Of a stretch of 64,000 nucleotides of DNA, positions 7,590-17,995 are shown one piece after another. The position numbers and the translations under genes were made by a program. This DNA is from Rhizobium sp. R711 (GTDB lineage: Bacteria; Pseudomonadota; Alphaproteobacteria; Rhizobiales; Rhizobiaceae): the NCBI RefSeq assembly GCF_002211365.1, contig NZ_LOKZ01000001.1, positions 868,001 to 932,000 on the forward strand, in the 5' to 3' direction. The notes under the pieces are model-generated. The model was not told the origin of the DNA and did no database searches. It saw only the letters and a list, made by a program, of their open reading frames with translations. The first letter of the stretch is position 1, and each line of letters begins with the position of its first letter.

Positions 7590-9929
7590 TTAGAACTCTT
7601 CCCAGTTGTCCTGGGCAAGTGCTGCCGAGCCGTGTGTTTGAGGAGCCGCGCGGCGGGGGGCCGGTGCCGCGGCCTGACGATAGATCGGTGCCGCGGCTGG
7701 CGCGCGCATCTGCTGAGCCGTCGAGCGCAGTGCGGAAGCGTGACCCATGCCGGATACGCGGAAACGTGTCACGAGTTGCTTCAGCGTCTGGGCCTCGTCG
7801 TTGAGCGTGACGCTGGCTGCCGTCGTCTCCTCGACCATGGCGGCGTTCTGCTGAGTAACCTGGTCCATCTGGTTCATGGCCTGGTTGATCTCCTTCAGGC
7901 CGATCGCCTGTTCGCTGGCCGATGCCGAGATCTGGCGGATGAGGCCATTGATGCCCATGACCTGCTCGGAGATCTTGTGCAGCGTATCGCCGGCGCGGCC
8001 AACCAGATCAACGCCTTCCTTGACCTGCACGGCCGAGGTGTTGATGAGCGTCTTGATCTCCTTGGCAGCATTGGCGGAACGCTGTGCAAGTTCGCGAACT
8101 TCCTGCGCGACGACGGCAAAGCCCTTGCCGGCTTCACCGGCACGTGCCGCTTCGACGCCGGCATTCAGCGCCAGCAGGTTGGTCTGGAACGCAATCTCGT
8201 CGATGACGCCGATGATGCGCGAAACCTCGGTGGAGGATTGCTCGATGCCCTGCATCGAGGCGATCGCCTTACGTACCACTTCGCCTGATTTCTCCGCATC
8301 CTGGCAGGCGAGGTTGACGTTATCAGCTGCTGTGCGGGCGTGGTCGGCGCTGGAGTTGACCTGTGCGGTGAGCTCGTTGAGTGCGGCCGCCGTCTCTTCC
8401 AGGCTTGCCGCCTGCTGCTCGGTGCGCTTGGCGAGATCGGAGGCGCTGCCGCTGATTTCGCTGGTACCGGAGCCGATGTTCACGACGCTGAGATTCATCG
8501 TGTTGATGGTTTCCTCGAGGCTTTCGAGCGCCGCGTTGAAATCCTGCTTCAGCTTTGCGTATTCGCCCGGGAAGTCCTCGGTGATGCGGTGGCCGAGATT
8601 GCCCTGCGACAGCTCGGACAGACCGGAGCCGACGATCGAGACGATGTGGCGCTGCAACGTGATCGACTGCTGACGCTCCGTTTCCGAGCGGCCGCGCTCG
8701 GCTTCGGCGGCGTCACGCTGGCTGTTCGACTCGGTCTCAAGGCGCTGTGCGTCAGCTAGCGCAAAGCGGAAGCCTTCAAGGGCCTTCGCCACAGAGCCGA
8801 TCTCGTCGGCGCGATCCTGGCCGGCTACCGGCTGTTCGTACTTGCCGTCGCTGAGCGCCTTGACGGTGGCGACCAGGCCGCCGATCGGCCGCTGAACGAA
8901 GGCGCGGACCGCGAAGTAGAGAGCGATCATGACGGCGGCAAGCACGAGGATGCCAGCGACGATCATCAGGAAGGTTTGATCCTGCACAGGCGCGTTGATG
9001 GCTGTGTGTGGCACATCCACGAGGATCGCCCAGGTCGAGTTCACATCCGGCAGGGCGAAGGGATAGATGACGCGGTCGAAGGGTTCGTAGCCGTCGAAAG
9101 TCAGGTTCTTGACGACCGCGGGCTGCAACGTCGAGAGCGCGCTCTTGACCGCATCAGCGCCTTCGCCGTCATAGTCCTTCATCGATAGATCGGGGATCGG
9201 CGCGACGATCCATTTGCCGGTCTGCGAGAGCAGCGTGACGCGGCCGGAGCCGAATGGATGAAGCGTCGAGAGCTTGTCGCGGAGCGATTTCAGTGAGATA
9301 TCGACGCCGCTGACACCAATCATCTTGCCGCCGGACATGACCGGATAGGCAATCGAGGTCATCGCGGTGTTTTCGCCGGTCGTCGTTTCCGCGTAAGGCG
9401 GCGTCAGCGCGCCCTTCTTGCTTTCCGCGGCAAGCGCATACCAGGCGGCCTTGTAGTCGGAATTGAAGGTGGAGAAGGTGAAGCCGCCATCCTTGCTCTT
9501 CGTCCAGTACGGGTTGAAAGTACCATCCTTGGCGGCACCGAAGTCGGCCTTACCTGCCATGGACGGTGACTGGCCGTCGAAGGCGTTAGGCTCTTCGGCA
9601 AACCAGCTGCCGAAGGCGAATTGATTGCGCTCGACGTTCGCCTTCAGCATGTCGAGAACGGCCTTGCGATCGAGGTATTTACCTTCCTGACCACGGCCGA
9701 TCGAACCGGCCATGGAACGTGCCGCGCCGGCCAGTTCTCCAACTGAGGAGGCGACCTCGTTGGCGATCGCCTTCGCTTCGAGATTGGCCTGATCCATGGT
9801 GAGGGTCTGGACGCGATTGCGCGTCTCACCGATCAGGAAGTAGTTGGAAACGAGGAGGACGAGCGCGATGGCAATGCCGGTAATGAGGATAAGCTTGGCT
9901 GCAAGCGATTTCATGCGAAAGATGAACAT
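7590..9929 (-). CDS. Methyl-accepting chemotaxis protein with dCache-type sensor
   Basis: A 779-residue chemoreceptor. TM1 lies at about 7-30, a roughly 290-residue periplasmic region resembles dCache_1 (FNPYWTKSKDGGFTFSTF..., later GVSGVDISL), and TM2 lies near 325-350. HAMP, a helical linker and the signalling hairpin with the conserved tip ([29 protein letters not shown]) follow. The C-terminus is NWEEF, a tether for CheR/CheB. The start at 9929 has GAGGA upstream; a longer frame from 9977 lacks support. It is an orphan receptor, with no che genes in the window, and its ligand is unknown. Confidence 0.93.
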   Translation of the reverse strand: MFIFRMKSLAAKLILITGIAIALVLLVSNYFLIGETRNRVQTLTMDQANLEAKAIANEVASSVGELAGAARSMAGSIGRGQEGKYLDRKAVLDMLKANVERNQFAFGSWFAEEPNAFDGQSPSMAGKADFGAAKDGTFNPYWTKSKDGGFTFSTFNSDYKAAWYALAAESKKGALTPPYAETTTGENTAMTSIAYPVMSGGKMIGVSGVDISLKSLRDKLSTLHPFGSGRVTLLSQTGKWIVAPIPDLSMKDYDGEGADAVKSALSTLQPAVVKNLTFDGYEPFDRVIYPFALPDVNSTWAILVDVPHTAINAPVQDQTFLMIVAGILVLAAVMIALYFAVRAFVQRPIGGLVATVKALSDGKYEQPVAGQDRADEIGSVAKALEGFRFALADAQRLETESNSQRDAAEAERGRSETERQQSITLQRHIVSIVGSGLSELSQGNLGHRITEDFPGEYAKLKQDFNAALESLEETINTMNLSVVNIGSGTSEISGSASDLAKRTEQQAASLEETAAALNELTAQVNSSADHARTAADNVNLACQDAEKSGEVVRKAIASMQGIEQSSTEVSRIIGVIDEIAFQTNLLALNAGVEAARAGEAGKGFAVVAQEVRELAQRSANAAKEIKTLINTSAVQVKEGVDLVGRAGDTLHKISEQVMGINGLIRQISASASEQAIGLKEINQAMNQMDQVTQQNAAMVEETTAASVTLNDEAQTLKQLVTRFRVSGMGHASALRSTAQQMRAPAAAPIYRQAAAPAPRRAAPQTHGSAALAQDNWEEF

Positions 9930-10147
9930 GGGTTCCTCGGGAAGCAAGGATGCGCCGAACGGGGCATTCATCGGCACAGGGAACGAGGCGTCGCCCCCTC
10001 ATGGAGCAGCCGTTACAGAGCCCGGCCCCTGGAGAGGTCCGGTGATGGCAGGACCATCGCCGGAAACCTATTAAATTTGAATGAAATCTAATGAAAATCG
10101 ACCGCATCTGCGCCAAGCAGTCGCGGCATGTCGCGGGAGGACTTGCC

Positions 10148-11047
10148 CTATAGCGCTTTTGCGACTTCGGCGCTCGACGGGATCGATGGCTGAGCGCCCT
10201 GCTTGAGGCACGCGATCGATCCGGCGACCGCCGCGCGGCGTAGGGAGGCCTCGAAATCCAGCCCCTCGTCCAGGCTCGCCGCGAAGTAGCCGCAGAAGGT
10301 GTCACCGGCCCCGACCGTATCGACGGGCTCGATCTTCAGTCCCTTGGCGCGGGAAATGACACCATCGCGGATCGCGATCACGCCGTCCGCGCCGAGCGTC
10401 ACGATCAGGGTCTGCCCGGTTTCTGCATTGAGCCGCTTCAATGCAGCCTCGCGATCATCCGCCGCCATGTTCTCCTGGCCGGCGAGACGCTCGAACTCTG
10501 TTTCGTTTGCGATCACGATGTCGGCAAGGCGACCGAGGCGAGCGGCATCGTCGATCAGCGGGGCGAGGTTGAGGACGGTCGTCACGCCTTTGGCGCGGGC
10601 GCCGGCCAGCGCCTGCTCGACGGCCGGAACGGGAACTTCAAACTGAAGCATCAGGATGTCGTCCTTGCTCATGGCCCCCACCGCCGCGTCGGCATCGGCT
10701 GGCGTCACCGTACCGTTTGCGCCGGGCACAACGGCAATCATGTTTTCGCCGTCACCGCCGACGAGGATCAGTGCGGTTCCTGTCGGCTCGTCGACCTGCT
10801 TGACTGTCCCAAGCTCCGTACCAGCGTCTTTCAGGAGCGCGAGCGCGGGCTCCGCGAAGCCATCGCGGCCGACGGCGCCTGCCATGTGTACGCTGCGTCC
10901 AGCGCGTCGTGCCGCCAGCGCCTGATTGGCGCCCTTGCCGCCTGCGGCGGTCGAGAAGCCATTGCCAGCGACCGTCTCGCCGGGTTTCGGCAAGCGTGCG
11001 GTGGTGGCGATGAGGTCCATGTTGATGGAGCCGAAAACTGTGATCAT
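10148..11047 (-). CDS. rbsK: Ribokinase (PfkB family)
   Basis: A 299-residue PfkB-family sugar kinase phosphorylating D-ribose to ribose 5-phosphate. Seen are the N-terminal GSINMDL start, the glycine-rich GGKGANQALAARRAG motif typical of ribokinases, and the C-terminal anion-hole motif DTVGAGDTFCGYF with the catalytic Asp. The ATG at 11047 is preferred over 11083 on alignment with the family N-terminus and a GGACGGGA ribosome-binding site. No ribose transporter is adjacent. It lies 48 bases downstream of rmuC on the same strand. Confidence 0.93.
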   Translation of the reverse strand: MITVFGSINMDLIATTARLPKPGETVAGNGFSTAAGGKGANQALAARRAGRSVHMAGAVGRDGFAEPALALLKDAGTELGTVKQVDEPTGTALILVGGDGENMIAVVPGANGTVTPADADAAVGAMSKDDILMLQFEVPVPAVEQALAGARAKGVTTVLNLAPLIDDAARLGRLADIVIANETEFERLAGQENMAADDREAALKRLNAETGQTLIVTLGADGVIAIRDGVISRAKGLKIEPVDTVGAGDTFCGYFAASLDEGLDFEASLRRAAVAGSIACLKQGAQPSIPSSAEVAKAL

Positions 11048-11095
11048 GGGTGTCCCGTCCGGTGTTTTTCTTGGGCGCGACACTGCCCGAAGGCC

Positions 11096-12319
11096 TTACT
11101 CGTCGTCAACCACCCTGAGCTTGAGAAGCCCACTGCGACTGTCGACGGATTTGGGTGCGGGATCATTGTCGCGCCCGGCCTTCCCGCCGTCGCCGCCCTC
11201 GAATTCCAGAGCCTCGATCTTCGCGCCGCGCTTGGTGAGCTTATCGGCGGAGGTGAGGATCTGGTCGACATCTCTCTGGGCCATGGAAAAATGGTTCTGC
11301 AGCTTGCGGACGCGCTCGTCGAGACGACCGAGATCGTCCATCAGATTCGCGACTTCGCCCTGGATGACGTGTGCCTGCGCCCGCATCCGCTGATCCTTCA
11401 GCACAGCCTGGATGACCTGGATGGACAGCATCAGCAGCGAAGGAGACACGATGACGATGCGCGATCGATGCGCCTTCTGCACGATCGCTTCGAAATTCTC
11501 GTGGATCTCCGCGAAGATCGATTCCGACGGCACGAACATGAAGGCCGTGTCCTGCGTCTCCCCCTGGATCAGGTATTTCTCGGAGATGTCGCGAATATGC
11601 GTTTCCATATCGCGGCGAAACTGCTGTGAGGCGACCTTGGCTCCATCCGGACCACCGGCATCTCGGATCGCGTTCCAGGCCTCAAGCGGAAATTTCGCGT
11701 CGATCACCAGGGGCGGTGCGCCGTTGGGCATACGGATCGTGCAGTCGGGGCGCGAGCCGTTGGACAGCGTTTGCTGGAATGCATAGGCGCCCATCGGCAG
11801 GCCGTCGGCAACGATCGTCTCCATTCGCGATTGGCCGAAAGCGCCGCGCGTCTGCTTGTTGGAGAGGATCGCCTGCAGGCCGACGACGTCCTTCGCCAGC
11901 GTCTGGATGTTGCTCTGGGCGGCATCGATGACGGCGAGACGCTCCTGCAGCCGTTGCAGGTTCTCGTGCGTCGATTTGGTCTGTTCGCTGATCGTCGTGC
12001 TGACGCGCTGCGACATTCCGTCCAAGCGCTGGTTGATCGCCTGGTTGAGCTCGGACTGTCTCGAGCCGAACACTTCGGCCATCGTCGACATGCGTCCGTG
12101 CATCTCTGCCTGGATCTTCAGAAGTTCCGCCATGCGGGCATCCGTTTCGGCCGCACGAAGACTCGCTACCTCGGCCTGCTCGCGTCGCACCTGCCCGCCG
12201 CGGACGAGGAGGACGACCAGAAGCAGGATGAGCGCGGCGATTGCGCCTCCGGCGAGGGCCAGCATGGCGGGGCTTGTCTGCGACAGGGCGAGGAGAAACG
12301 ACTCAGGGCTGGTGTTCAT
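11096..12319 (-). CDS. rmuC: DNA recombination protein RmuC homologue
   Basis: A 407-residue RmuC-family protein. An N-terminal membrane anchor (about 15-42) and a long coiled coil (about 45-150) precede the RmuC domain, which contains FPLEAWNAIRDAGG, FMFVPSESIFAEIHENF and IVSPSLLMLSIQVI. In E. coli RmuC limits inversions at short inverted repeats; the domain is related to restriction-endonuclease folds. The ATG at 12319 places the membrane anchor near the N-terminus. It is transcribed away from the globin-coupled chemoreceptor, with about 195 bases between the starts. Confidence 0.88.
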   Translation of the reverse strand: MNTSPESFLLALSQTSPAMLALAGGAIAALILLLVVLLVRGGQVRREQAEVASLRAAETDARMAELLKIQAEMHGRMSTMAEVFGSRQSELNQAINQRLDGMSQRVSTTISEQTKSTHENLQRLQERLAVIDAAQSNIQTLAKDVVGLQAILSNKQTRGAFGQSRMETIVADGLPMGAYAFQQTLSNGSRPDCTIRMPNGAPPLVIDAKFPLEAWNAIRDAGGPDGAKVASQQFRRDMETHIRDISEKYLIQGETQDTAFMFVPSESIFAEIHENFEAIVQKAHRSRIVIVSPSLLMLSIQVIQAVLKDQRMRAQAHVIQGEVANLMDDLGRLDERVRKLQNHFSMAQRDVDQILTSADKLTKRGAKIEALEFEGGDGGKAGRDNDPAPKSVDSRSGLLKLRVVDDE

Positions 12320-12513
12320 GCCGGCAACAATAGCAAACTCAAATGAGATATCTAGATCAAAACGTGAACAACTCACAAGCGTTTTGGCAAGCGAGATGAC
12401 CGGAAGAACAAACGACGGCCGACAAATGAGGGACCTACTTAACTATTGCTCAACCATATTGCGCAAAAGCTCTGCTCAAATTCCCTTTCGTATCAATCAC
12501 AAGCAGAGACATC

Positions 12514-14010
12514 ATGACCAGCCAGCAATCCGACAGCGCGCTCAAGCAACGCCTCGATTTTATCGAGCTGGACGATGGAGCTCGCACGGCGCTCCGCGAA
12601 ATGCGTCCGGCGATCTCGGAGCTACTCGGCGATGCCCTCGACAAATTCTACGCGAAGCTGGCGAAGACATCCGAAGTCGCGAGTTTCTTTGCCGACAAGG
12701 CGCATATGGGGCAGGCCAAGAAGCGCCAGGAAGACCATTGGGCCAATCTGGCTGGCGGCAACTTCGACCAGGCCTATGTGAAAGGTGTTGTCGCGGTCGG
12801 CAAGACGCATGCCCGCATCGGCCTCGAGCCACGCTGGTACATCGGTGGCTATGCCTTGCTGATGAGCGAACTCGTCAAGGGCCTGATGGCCAAGCAATGG
12901 CCCTCTATGTTCGCAAGGCAGCAGGGCAAGGTGCTGGCTGAAAAGCTCGCCACCGTCATCAAAGCCGCGATGCTCGATATGGACTACTCGATCTCGGTCT
13001 ACCTCGAAGCGCTTGAAGAGAAGCGCCGGAAGCTGGAGGAAGAGCGGGCGAAAGCCGAGCACGATCAGACAATCGCGCTCGATCATCTTCGCCGCAGCCT
13101 GGAAGCGCTCTCGAACGGCGATCTTGAGGCGACACTGCCGTCCGACCTTCCGGGCAACTTCAAGGACATGGCCGACGATTACAACCGTGCGGTCGCGGCT
13201 CTTCGTACATCTTTTGCCTCAGTGCGGGCAACCTCGGGTGAAATCCTGAGGGGCACCGATATTATCGCCAAGGCTTCCGATGACCTTGCCTTGCGGACCG
13301 CCCAGCAGGCCGCGGGCGTCGAGGAAAGCTCGGCAGCGCTCCAGCAGCTTTCCGTCAGCGTCGGTCAGACTGCCGCAAACGCCGAAAAGGCATCGGGTGC
13401 AGTTCGGGAGACGCAGCAGAAGGCCAAGAGTTCGGGCGAACTCGTCACCAGCGCCGTTTCGGCGATGGCCGGCATCGAAAAGTCGTCGACCGAGATCGCA
13501 AAGATCATCGGCGTGATCGATGAGATTGCCTTCCAGACGAACCTGCTGGCGCTGAACGCCGGTGTCGAAGCCGCGCGCGCCGGCGATGCGGGCAAGGGCT
13601 TTGCCGTTGTGGCGCAGGAAGTCCGCCAGCTCGCGCAACGCACCGCCGACGCCGCCAAGGAGATCAAGAACCTGATTTCGGAAAGCTCGGTCCAGGTGAA
13701 CGAAGGCGTCGACATCGTCAGCAGCACCGGCGAGGCGCTGAGCGACATGATCAACCGTATCGATGTCATCAACCGCTTCGTCGCCGACATCGCCGCCGCC
13801 GCCCGTGATCAGGCAACAGGCGTCAATGAGGTCAGCGTCGCCATCCGCAACATGGACACGATCACCCAGCAGAACTCGGGAATGGTCGAGAATACCTCTG
13901 CCGAGACGCGGCACCTTCGTGGCGAAGTCGACAATCTGGTGGCATTGCTGCAGCGCTTCCGGACCGGCATTGAAGGTCGTTCGATGATCGCTCCGCGTCG
14001 CGCCGCCTGA
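12514..14010 (+). CDS. Globin-coupled chemotaxis sensor (HemAT-like), cytoplasmic
   Basis: A 498-residue soluble receptor. The N-terminal protoglobin domain (about 10-165) has the proximal haem His at 99 in [20 protein letters not shown] linker follows, then a methyl-accepting signalling domain with the conserved tip ([29 protein letters not shown]). No transmembrane segment or periplasmic domain is present, so it probably senses O2 or redox state in the cytoplasm and drives aerotaxis. Unlike the other two receptors here it lacks the C-terminal NWEEF. The start at 12514 matches the family N-terminus. It lies between rmuC and def. Confidence 0.93.
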   Translation: MTSQQSDSALKQRLDFIELDDGARTALREMRPAISELLGDALDKFYAKLAKTSEVASFFADKAHMGQAKKRQEDHWANLAGGNFDQAYVKGVVAVGKTHARIGLEPRWYIGGYALLMSELVKGLMAKQWPSMFARQQGKVLAEKLATVIKAAMLDMDYSISVYLEALEEKRRKLEEERAKAEHDQTIALDHLRRSLEALSNGDLEATLPSDLPGNFKDMADDYNRAVAALRTSFASVRATSGEILRGTDIIAKASDDLALRTAQQAAGVEESSAALQQLSVSVGQTAANAEKASGAVRETQQKAKSSGELVTSAVSAMAGIEKSSTEIAKIIGVIDEIAFQTNLLALNAGVEAARAGDAGKGFAVVAQEVRQLAQRTADAAKEIKNLISESSVQVNEGVDIVSSTGEALSDMINRIDVINRFVADIAAAARDQATGVNEVSVAIRNMDTITQQNSGMVENTSAETRHLRGEVDNLVALLQRFRTGIEGRSMIAPRRAA

Positions 14011-14030
14011 CACGAATACGGCAAATTTCC

Positions 14031-14059
14031 GGGCTGGAGCGCAAAAAAGCGCTCCGCCC
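14031..14059 (+). terminator. Hairpin after the globin-coupled receptor
   Basis: GGGC-T-GGAGCGC and GCGCTCC-G-CCC form a strong stem around an A6 loop, 20 bases after the receptor stop at 14010. There is no T-run after the stem, so termination would be weak or Rho-assisted. Confidence 0.45.
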
Positions 14060-14107
14060 GCCTCTCGGATAATTCCATCCTGGAAAAAGATGCGTTATGG
14101 GAACGCC

Positions 14108-14626
14108 ATGACCATCAAGCCACTCATCATTCTCCCCGATCCGCTGCTTCGTCAGGTTTCCAAGCCGATCGAGCGCGTCGATGCCGATTTTCAGCGCCTT
14201 GCCGACGACATGCTTGAAACCATGTACGATGCGCCGGGCATCGGCCTTGCTGCCATCCAGATCGGCGTGCCGCGCCGCATGCTGGTCATTGACGTTTCCC
14301 GCGAAGGCGAAGAGAAGCAGCCCCTCGTATTCGTCAATCCGGAGATCGTCGTATCGTCCGACGAGCGCTCGGTGTACGAGGAGGGATGCCTTTCTATCCC
14401 TGACTACTATGCCGAGGTCGAACGCCCGGCGACCGTCACCGTCAAATATCTCGACCGGGACGGCAAGGAGCAGACGGTGGAGGCCGACGGCCTGCTCGCG
14501 ACCTGCCTGCAGCACGAAATCGATCACCTGAACGGCGTTCTCTTCATCGACCACATCTCTCGCCTCAAGCGAGACATGGTGATCAAGAAGTTCACCAAGG
14601 CGGCCAAGTCGGCGAAGGCGCTTTAG
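14108..14626 (+). CDS. def: Peptide deformylase
   Basis: A 172-residue Fe/Zn peptide deformylase that removes the N-formyl group from new proteins. All three signature motifs are present: GIGLAAIQ (45-52), EGCLS with metal ligand Cys94, and HEIDH with ligands His136 and His140 and catalytic Glu137. The ATG at 14108 has GGGAA upstream; an earlier ATG at 14090 is less likely. It heads the classical def-fmt-truA cluster, in which Fmt adds and Def removes the formyl group. Confidence 0.96.
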   Translation: MTIKPLIILPDPLLRQVSKPIERVDADFQRLADDMLETMYDAPGIGLAAIQIGVPRRMLVIDVSREGEEKQPLVFVNPEIVVSSDERSVYEEGCLSIPDYYAEVERPATVTVKYLDRDGKEQTVEADGLLATCLQHEIDHLNGVLFIDHISRLKRDMVIKKFTKAAKSAKAL

Positions 14627-14792
14627 CTCCAGGCTGCGGCGGTAGCCGGCTTGCGATGCGGCGTTGTGGTCCGACCGCGCCGGCACCGGCCCCGTCCGGG
14701 TAGCGATGTCGTCGAGCACGGGTTCGCAGGGGGCTTGATATGGCGCTCGCAAAACCCGTTTGAAGAGGCTGACCGGAAACATGGCGGATAAA

Positions 14793-15728
14793 ATGTCGCT
14801 TCGCATCATCTTCATGGGCACGCCCGAATTCTCCGTGCCGACCCTGCGTGCATTGGTCGACGCCGGGCATACGATTCTTGCCGTCTACACGCAGCCGCCA
14901 AGGCCCGGCGGACGGCGCGGGTTGGACCTGCAGAAGTCGCCCGTGCATCAGGCCGCCGAACTGCTCGATATCCCGGTCTTTACGCCGGTGAATTTCAAGG
15001 ATCCGGAAGAGCGTGAGCGCTTCAAGGCTCACGATGCCGACGTTGCCGTTGTCGTCGCCTATGGCCTGCTGCTGCCGGAGGCGATCCTGAGCGGCACGCG
15101 TTACGGCTGCTACAATGGACACGCCTCGCTTCTGCCACGGTGGCGGGGTGCCGCCCCGATCCAACGGGCGATCATGGCCGGCGACGAGAAGACCGGCATG
15201 ATGGTGATGAAGATGGACAAGGGCCTGGACACCGGCCCCGTCGCGCTCACCAGCGAGGTTAAGATCGGCGCCAATACCACGGCTGGCGAGTTGCACGACA
15301 AGCTGATGCATGTCGGTGCCAAGGCGATGGCTGACGCGATGGTCAAGCTCGAGATGGGCGATCTTCCCCTTATGCAGCAGCCGTCGGACGGCGTGGTCTA
15401 CGCCGCCAAGATCGACAAGGGCGAGACTCGGATCGACTTCTCGCGGGACGCCGTGGAAGTCCATAACCACATTCGCGGTTTGGCACCATTTCCGGGCGCA
15501 TGGTTCGAAGTGGCGATCGGCGGCAAGCCTGAGCGCGTCAAGGTGCTGGCCTCCGAACTCGCGCAAGGTAGTGGCAGTGCCGGCGAACTGGTGACAGATG
15601 ATCTGGTCGTTGCTTGTGGAACCGGCGCCGTTCGCCTGACCAGGCTGCAGAAGGCCGGTGGCAAGCCGTTGCCTGCCGCCGATTTTCTGCGCGGGACACC
15701 GCTTGCATCTGGCTCGAGGCTTTCCTGA
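14793..15728 (+). CDS. fmt: Methionyl-tRNA formyltransferase
   Basis: A 311-residue enzyme that formylates Met-tRNAfMet using 10-formyl-tetrahydrofolate. The family start [18 protein letters not shown] and the catalytic stretch [19 protein letters not shown] (Asn108/His110) are seen. The C-terminal OB-like domain binds tRNA. The ATG at 14793 fits the family N-terminus; 14781 is also in frame. Its TGA overlaps the truA ATG by one base (TGATG), indicating translational coupling. Confidence 0.96.
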   Translation: MSLRIIFMGTPEFSVPTLRALVDAGHTILAVYTQPPRPGGRRGLDLQKSPVHQAAELLDIPVFTPVNFKDPEERERFKAHDADVAVVVAYGLLLPEAILSGTRYGCYNGHASLLPRWRGAAPIQRAIMAGDEKTGMMVMKMDKGLDTGPVALTSEVKIGANTTAGELHDKLMHVGAKAMADAMVKLEMGDLPLMQQPSDGVVYAAKIDKGETRIDFSRDAVEVHNHIRGLAPFPGAWFEVAIGGKPERVKVLASELAQGSGSAGELVTDDLVVACGTGAVRLTRLQKAGGKPLPAADFLRGTPLASGSRLS

Positions 15729-16528
15729 TGCATCGCTACCGCATGATCGTCGAATATGACGGTGGTCCTTATGTCGGCTGGCAGCGGCAGGAAAACGGGC
15801 CTTCCGTCCAGGGCGCGATCGAGAAGGCGATCCTGTCGGCAAGCGGTGAGACTGTCTCGATCCGTGGGGCGGGCCGCACCGATTCCGGCGTTCATGCCAT
15901 GGGTCAGGTGGTTCATGCCGACCTTACCAGAGAGTGGTCGGCCTTCAAGCTCCAGAATGCTCTGAACGCTCATCTCAAGATGGCCGGTGAGCGGGTCGCA
16001 ATCATCAGCGTGGAAGTCGCCAGCGAATTCTTCGATGCACGGTTCTCGGCGCTCAGGCGCCACTATCTCTATCGCATCATCAGCCGCCGGGCGCCGCTGG
16101 CGCTCGAAGCCGGCAAGGCCTGGTGGGTGCCGAAGCCGCTTGACCATGAGGCTATGCATGCGGCGGCGCAGACCTTGGTCGGCAAGCATGATTTCTCGAC
16201 ATTCCGTTCCGCCCATTGTCAGGCAAACAGCCCTGTCCGCACGCTTGATCGGCTGGATGTGACAAGAAATGGCGAGCTGATCGAGATCCGTGCCACCGCC
16301 CAAAGCTTCCTGCACAACCAGATCCGTTCCTTCGCGGGAACACTCAAGCTTGCAGGCGAGGGCAAATGGACGCCGGACGATGTCCGCGCCGCATTGGACG
16401 CACGCGACCGCAAGGCCTGTGGCCCTGTTGCGCCGCCGGATGGACTCTATTTCATGCTGGTGGATTATCCGGCGGTGATCTCCGATCGCCGGCAGACAAT
16501 GGCAGACGACGATGACGATCTGTCATGA
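15728..16528 (+). CDS. truA: tRNA pseudouridine(38-40) synthase TruA
   Basis: A 266-residue pseudouridine synthase acting at positions 38-40 of the tRNA anticodon arm. The catalytic Asp52 lies in GRTDSGVHA. The start [21 protein letters not shown] matches the family, and the ATG at 15728 overlaps the fmt stop. The acidic tail DDDDDLS is unremarkable. It ends the def-fmt-truA operon; the next 104 bases before the convergent hydrolase gene have no assigned function. Confidence 0.95.
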   Translation: MHRYRMIVEYDGGPYVGWQRQENGPSVQGAIEKAILSASGETVSIRGAGRTDSGVHAMGQVVHADLTREWSAFKLQNALNAHLKMAGERVAIISVEVASEFFDARFSALRRHYLYRIISRRAPLALEAGKAWWVPKPLDHEAMHAAAQTLVGKHDFSTFRSAHCQANSPVRTLDRLDVTRNGELIEIRATAQSFLHNQIRSFAGTLKLAGEGKWTPDDVRAALDARDRKACGPVAPPDGLYFMLVDYPAVISDRRQTMADDDDDLS

Positions 16529-16632
16529 TCCGTCCTGCTGTACCTCCCGCAAAAACTCGCCATGATCCGCCAGTCCGGCGAGGAGCCTTTCAAGATCATC
16601 GAATATTTGAAGACGCCTCCGGTTCGGCAGGG

Positions 16633-17796
16633 CTACAAGGCCCGATAGACGGCCTTGCCGATATCCAAAGGGAATGTGCCGAACAATCCTTCGAGCGCGG
16701 TGTTCGTGAGGGCTACCACTGTCAGTTTCCTCTCCTGATCGACGAACCAAGAGTGGCCGTAGACGCCGCCCCACTGGAACGCTCCCCGTGCCAGCGGCAG
16801 ATCGGCACGATCCGGATCAGTGACCACAGCCCAACCGTAGCCGAAGCCGAGCCCGGGTCGCTCGAGTCCGGCGAGGCCGTTCGTCTGGTCGCGGACCATT
16901 GCTGAGACTGTGCTTGTGTCGAGCAGCGGCGCTCCGCCGCGTCTAACGGTTTCGAGGATGGCGAGGATGTTCTCGGCTGTGCCTGCCATGCCGCCGCTGG
17001 CGGAATGATAGGTATCAGGATCAAGGATGCGCTCCGTCGAATAGCGGACCACGCCGGAAGAGGTGACAACCGAATCCTCGCATCCCATCGGCTGGGGTTC
17101 CGGCGTCGCATTCTTGTAAGGGACGGCAAGGCGGGCGCGATCCGTTACATGAAACGCAGTATCGGAAAGTCCGAGCGGTCGAGTGACGAGCGCGGCGACC
17201 GCTTCGCCCAGCGGGCCGCCGGTCTCCTTCTCGATGACGCCGCCGAGCACATCCATCGAGATCGAATAGCGCCAGCCCGTGCCGGGTGCGTAAAGCAACG
17301 GTGCGTTTGCAAGCCGGCGAAGCTTTTCTTCGAGCGCGATGCAGGCAGGGTGTCCACCCGCGAGATTGGTACCGCCTAGCCTCCCTTCGCCGGCATCTCC
17401 TGGCAAACTGTCGTCGAGGCCAGCCGTATGCATCAGCAGATGATGGATCGTGATGGCAGGCGTGGGCCCGTCCGGAAACCGGGGACGAAAATAGGGCAGC
17501 CAGCGGGTAACAGGATCAGCCAGATTGATCCGCCCTTCTTCGACGAGCCGCATCGCGGCGATGGCGACGATTGGCTTGGTCACCGAGGAAAGCCGGAAGA
17601 TGGTATCCGTGCGCATCGGCAGGCTGTTCTCGCGGTCCGCCATGCCGGCGGCGCGACCGTAGATGATGCTGCCCTCTCGGGCGACGAGGACAACAGTTCC
17701 GACGAGCCGCTTCTCCTCCAACGCGGAGTCAATTGCGCTGTCGAGCAGCCGAGCCATTTGCGGGTCCGGTCTGATGGCGATTGCGTCGGAAGACAT
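16633..17796 (-). CDS. Serine hydrolase, class C beta-lactamase/EstB family
   Basis: A 387-residue beta-lactamase-fold serine hydrolase. The nucleophile motif SxxK is Ser71-Val-Thr-Lys74 (LSSVTKPIVA), Tyr177 in WRYSI is the likely general base, and a late YGHSW segment takes the place of the KTG/HxG strand. There is no signal peptide, so it is probably a cytoplasmic esterase/peptidase rather than an antibiotic-resistance enzyme. It is divergent from a LysR regulator with about 200 bases between starts, suggesting regulation by that neighbour. The substrate is unknown. Confidence 0.82.
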   Translation of the reverse strand: MSSDAIAIRPDPQMARLLDSAIDSALEEKRLVGTVVLVAREGSIIYGRAAGMADRENSLPMRTDTIFRLSSVTKPIVAIAAMRLVEEGRINLADPVTRWLPYFRPRFPDGPTPAITIHHLLMHTAGLDDSLPGDAGEGRLGGTNLAGGHPACIALEEKLRRLANAPLLYAPGTGWRYSISMDVLGGVIEKETGGPLGEAVAALVTRPLGLSDTAFHVTDRARLAVPYKNATPEPQPMGCEDSVVTSSGVVRYSTERILDPDTYHSASGGMAGTAENILAILETVRRGGAPLLDTSTVSAMVRDQTNGLAGLERPGLGFGYGWAVVTDPDRADLPLARGAFQWGGVYGHSWFVDQERKLTVVALTNTALEGLFGTFPLDIGKAVYRAL

Positions 17797-17995
17797 GTTT
17801 TTCCTCTCAAAGAAAATGGTGTGCAGTATCGGTCTGCCGGTCGGGGGGGCCGGCAGTGTGTAAAGTCGGAAAATGTGGGGTCTCGCCGAGGAGGGGGACT
17901 TCCTAGCGTCATTGACGACGGGGAGGACCTTAATACTTGCGCACCATTGCGATAATCGGCTCTATATCTGCAAGAGCTTGGCATGGAGCGCAAAG

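Noticed and set aside
7590..9977. Many long plus-strand ORFs opposite the chemoreceptors
   Set aside because: They are antisense shadows of GC-rich coding sequence with no family character.
16633..17796. An antibiotic-resistance class C beta-lactamase
   Set aside because: No signal peptide and no canonical YxN and KTG motifs; an esterase-type serine hydrolase is more likely.
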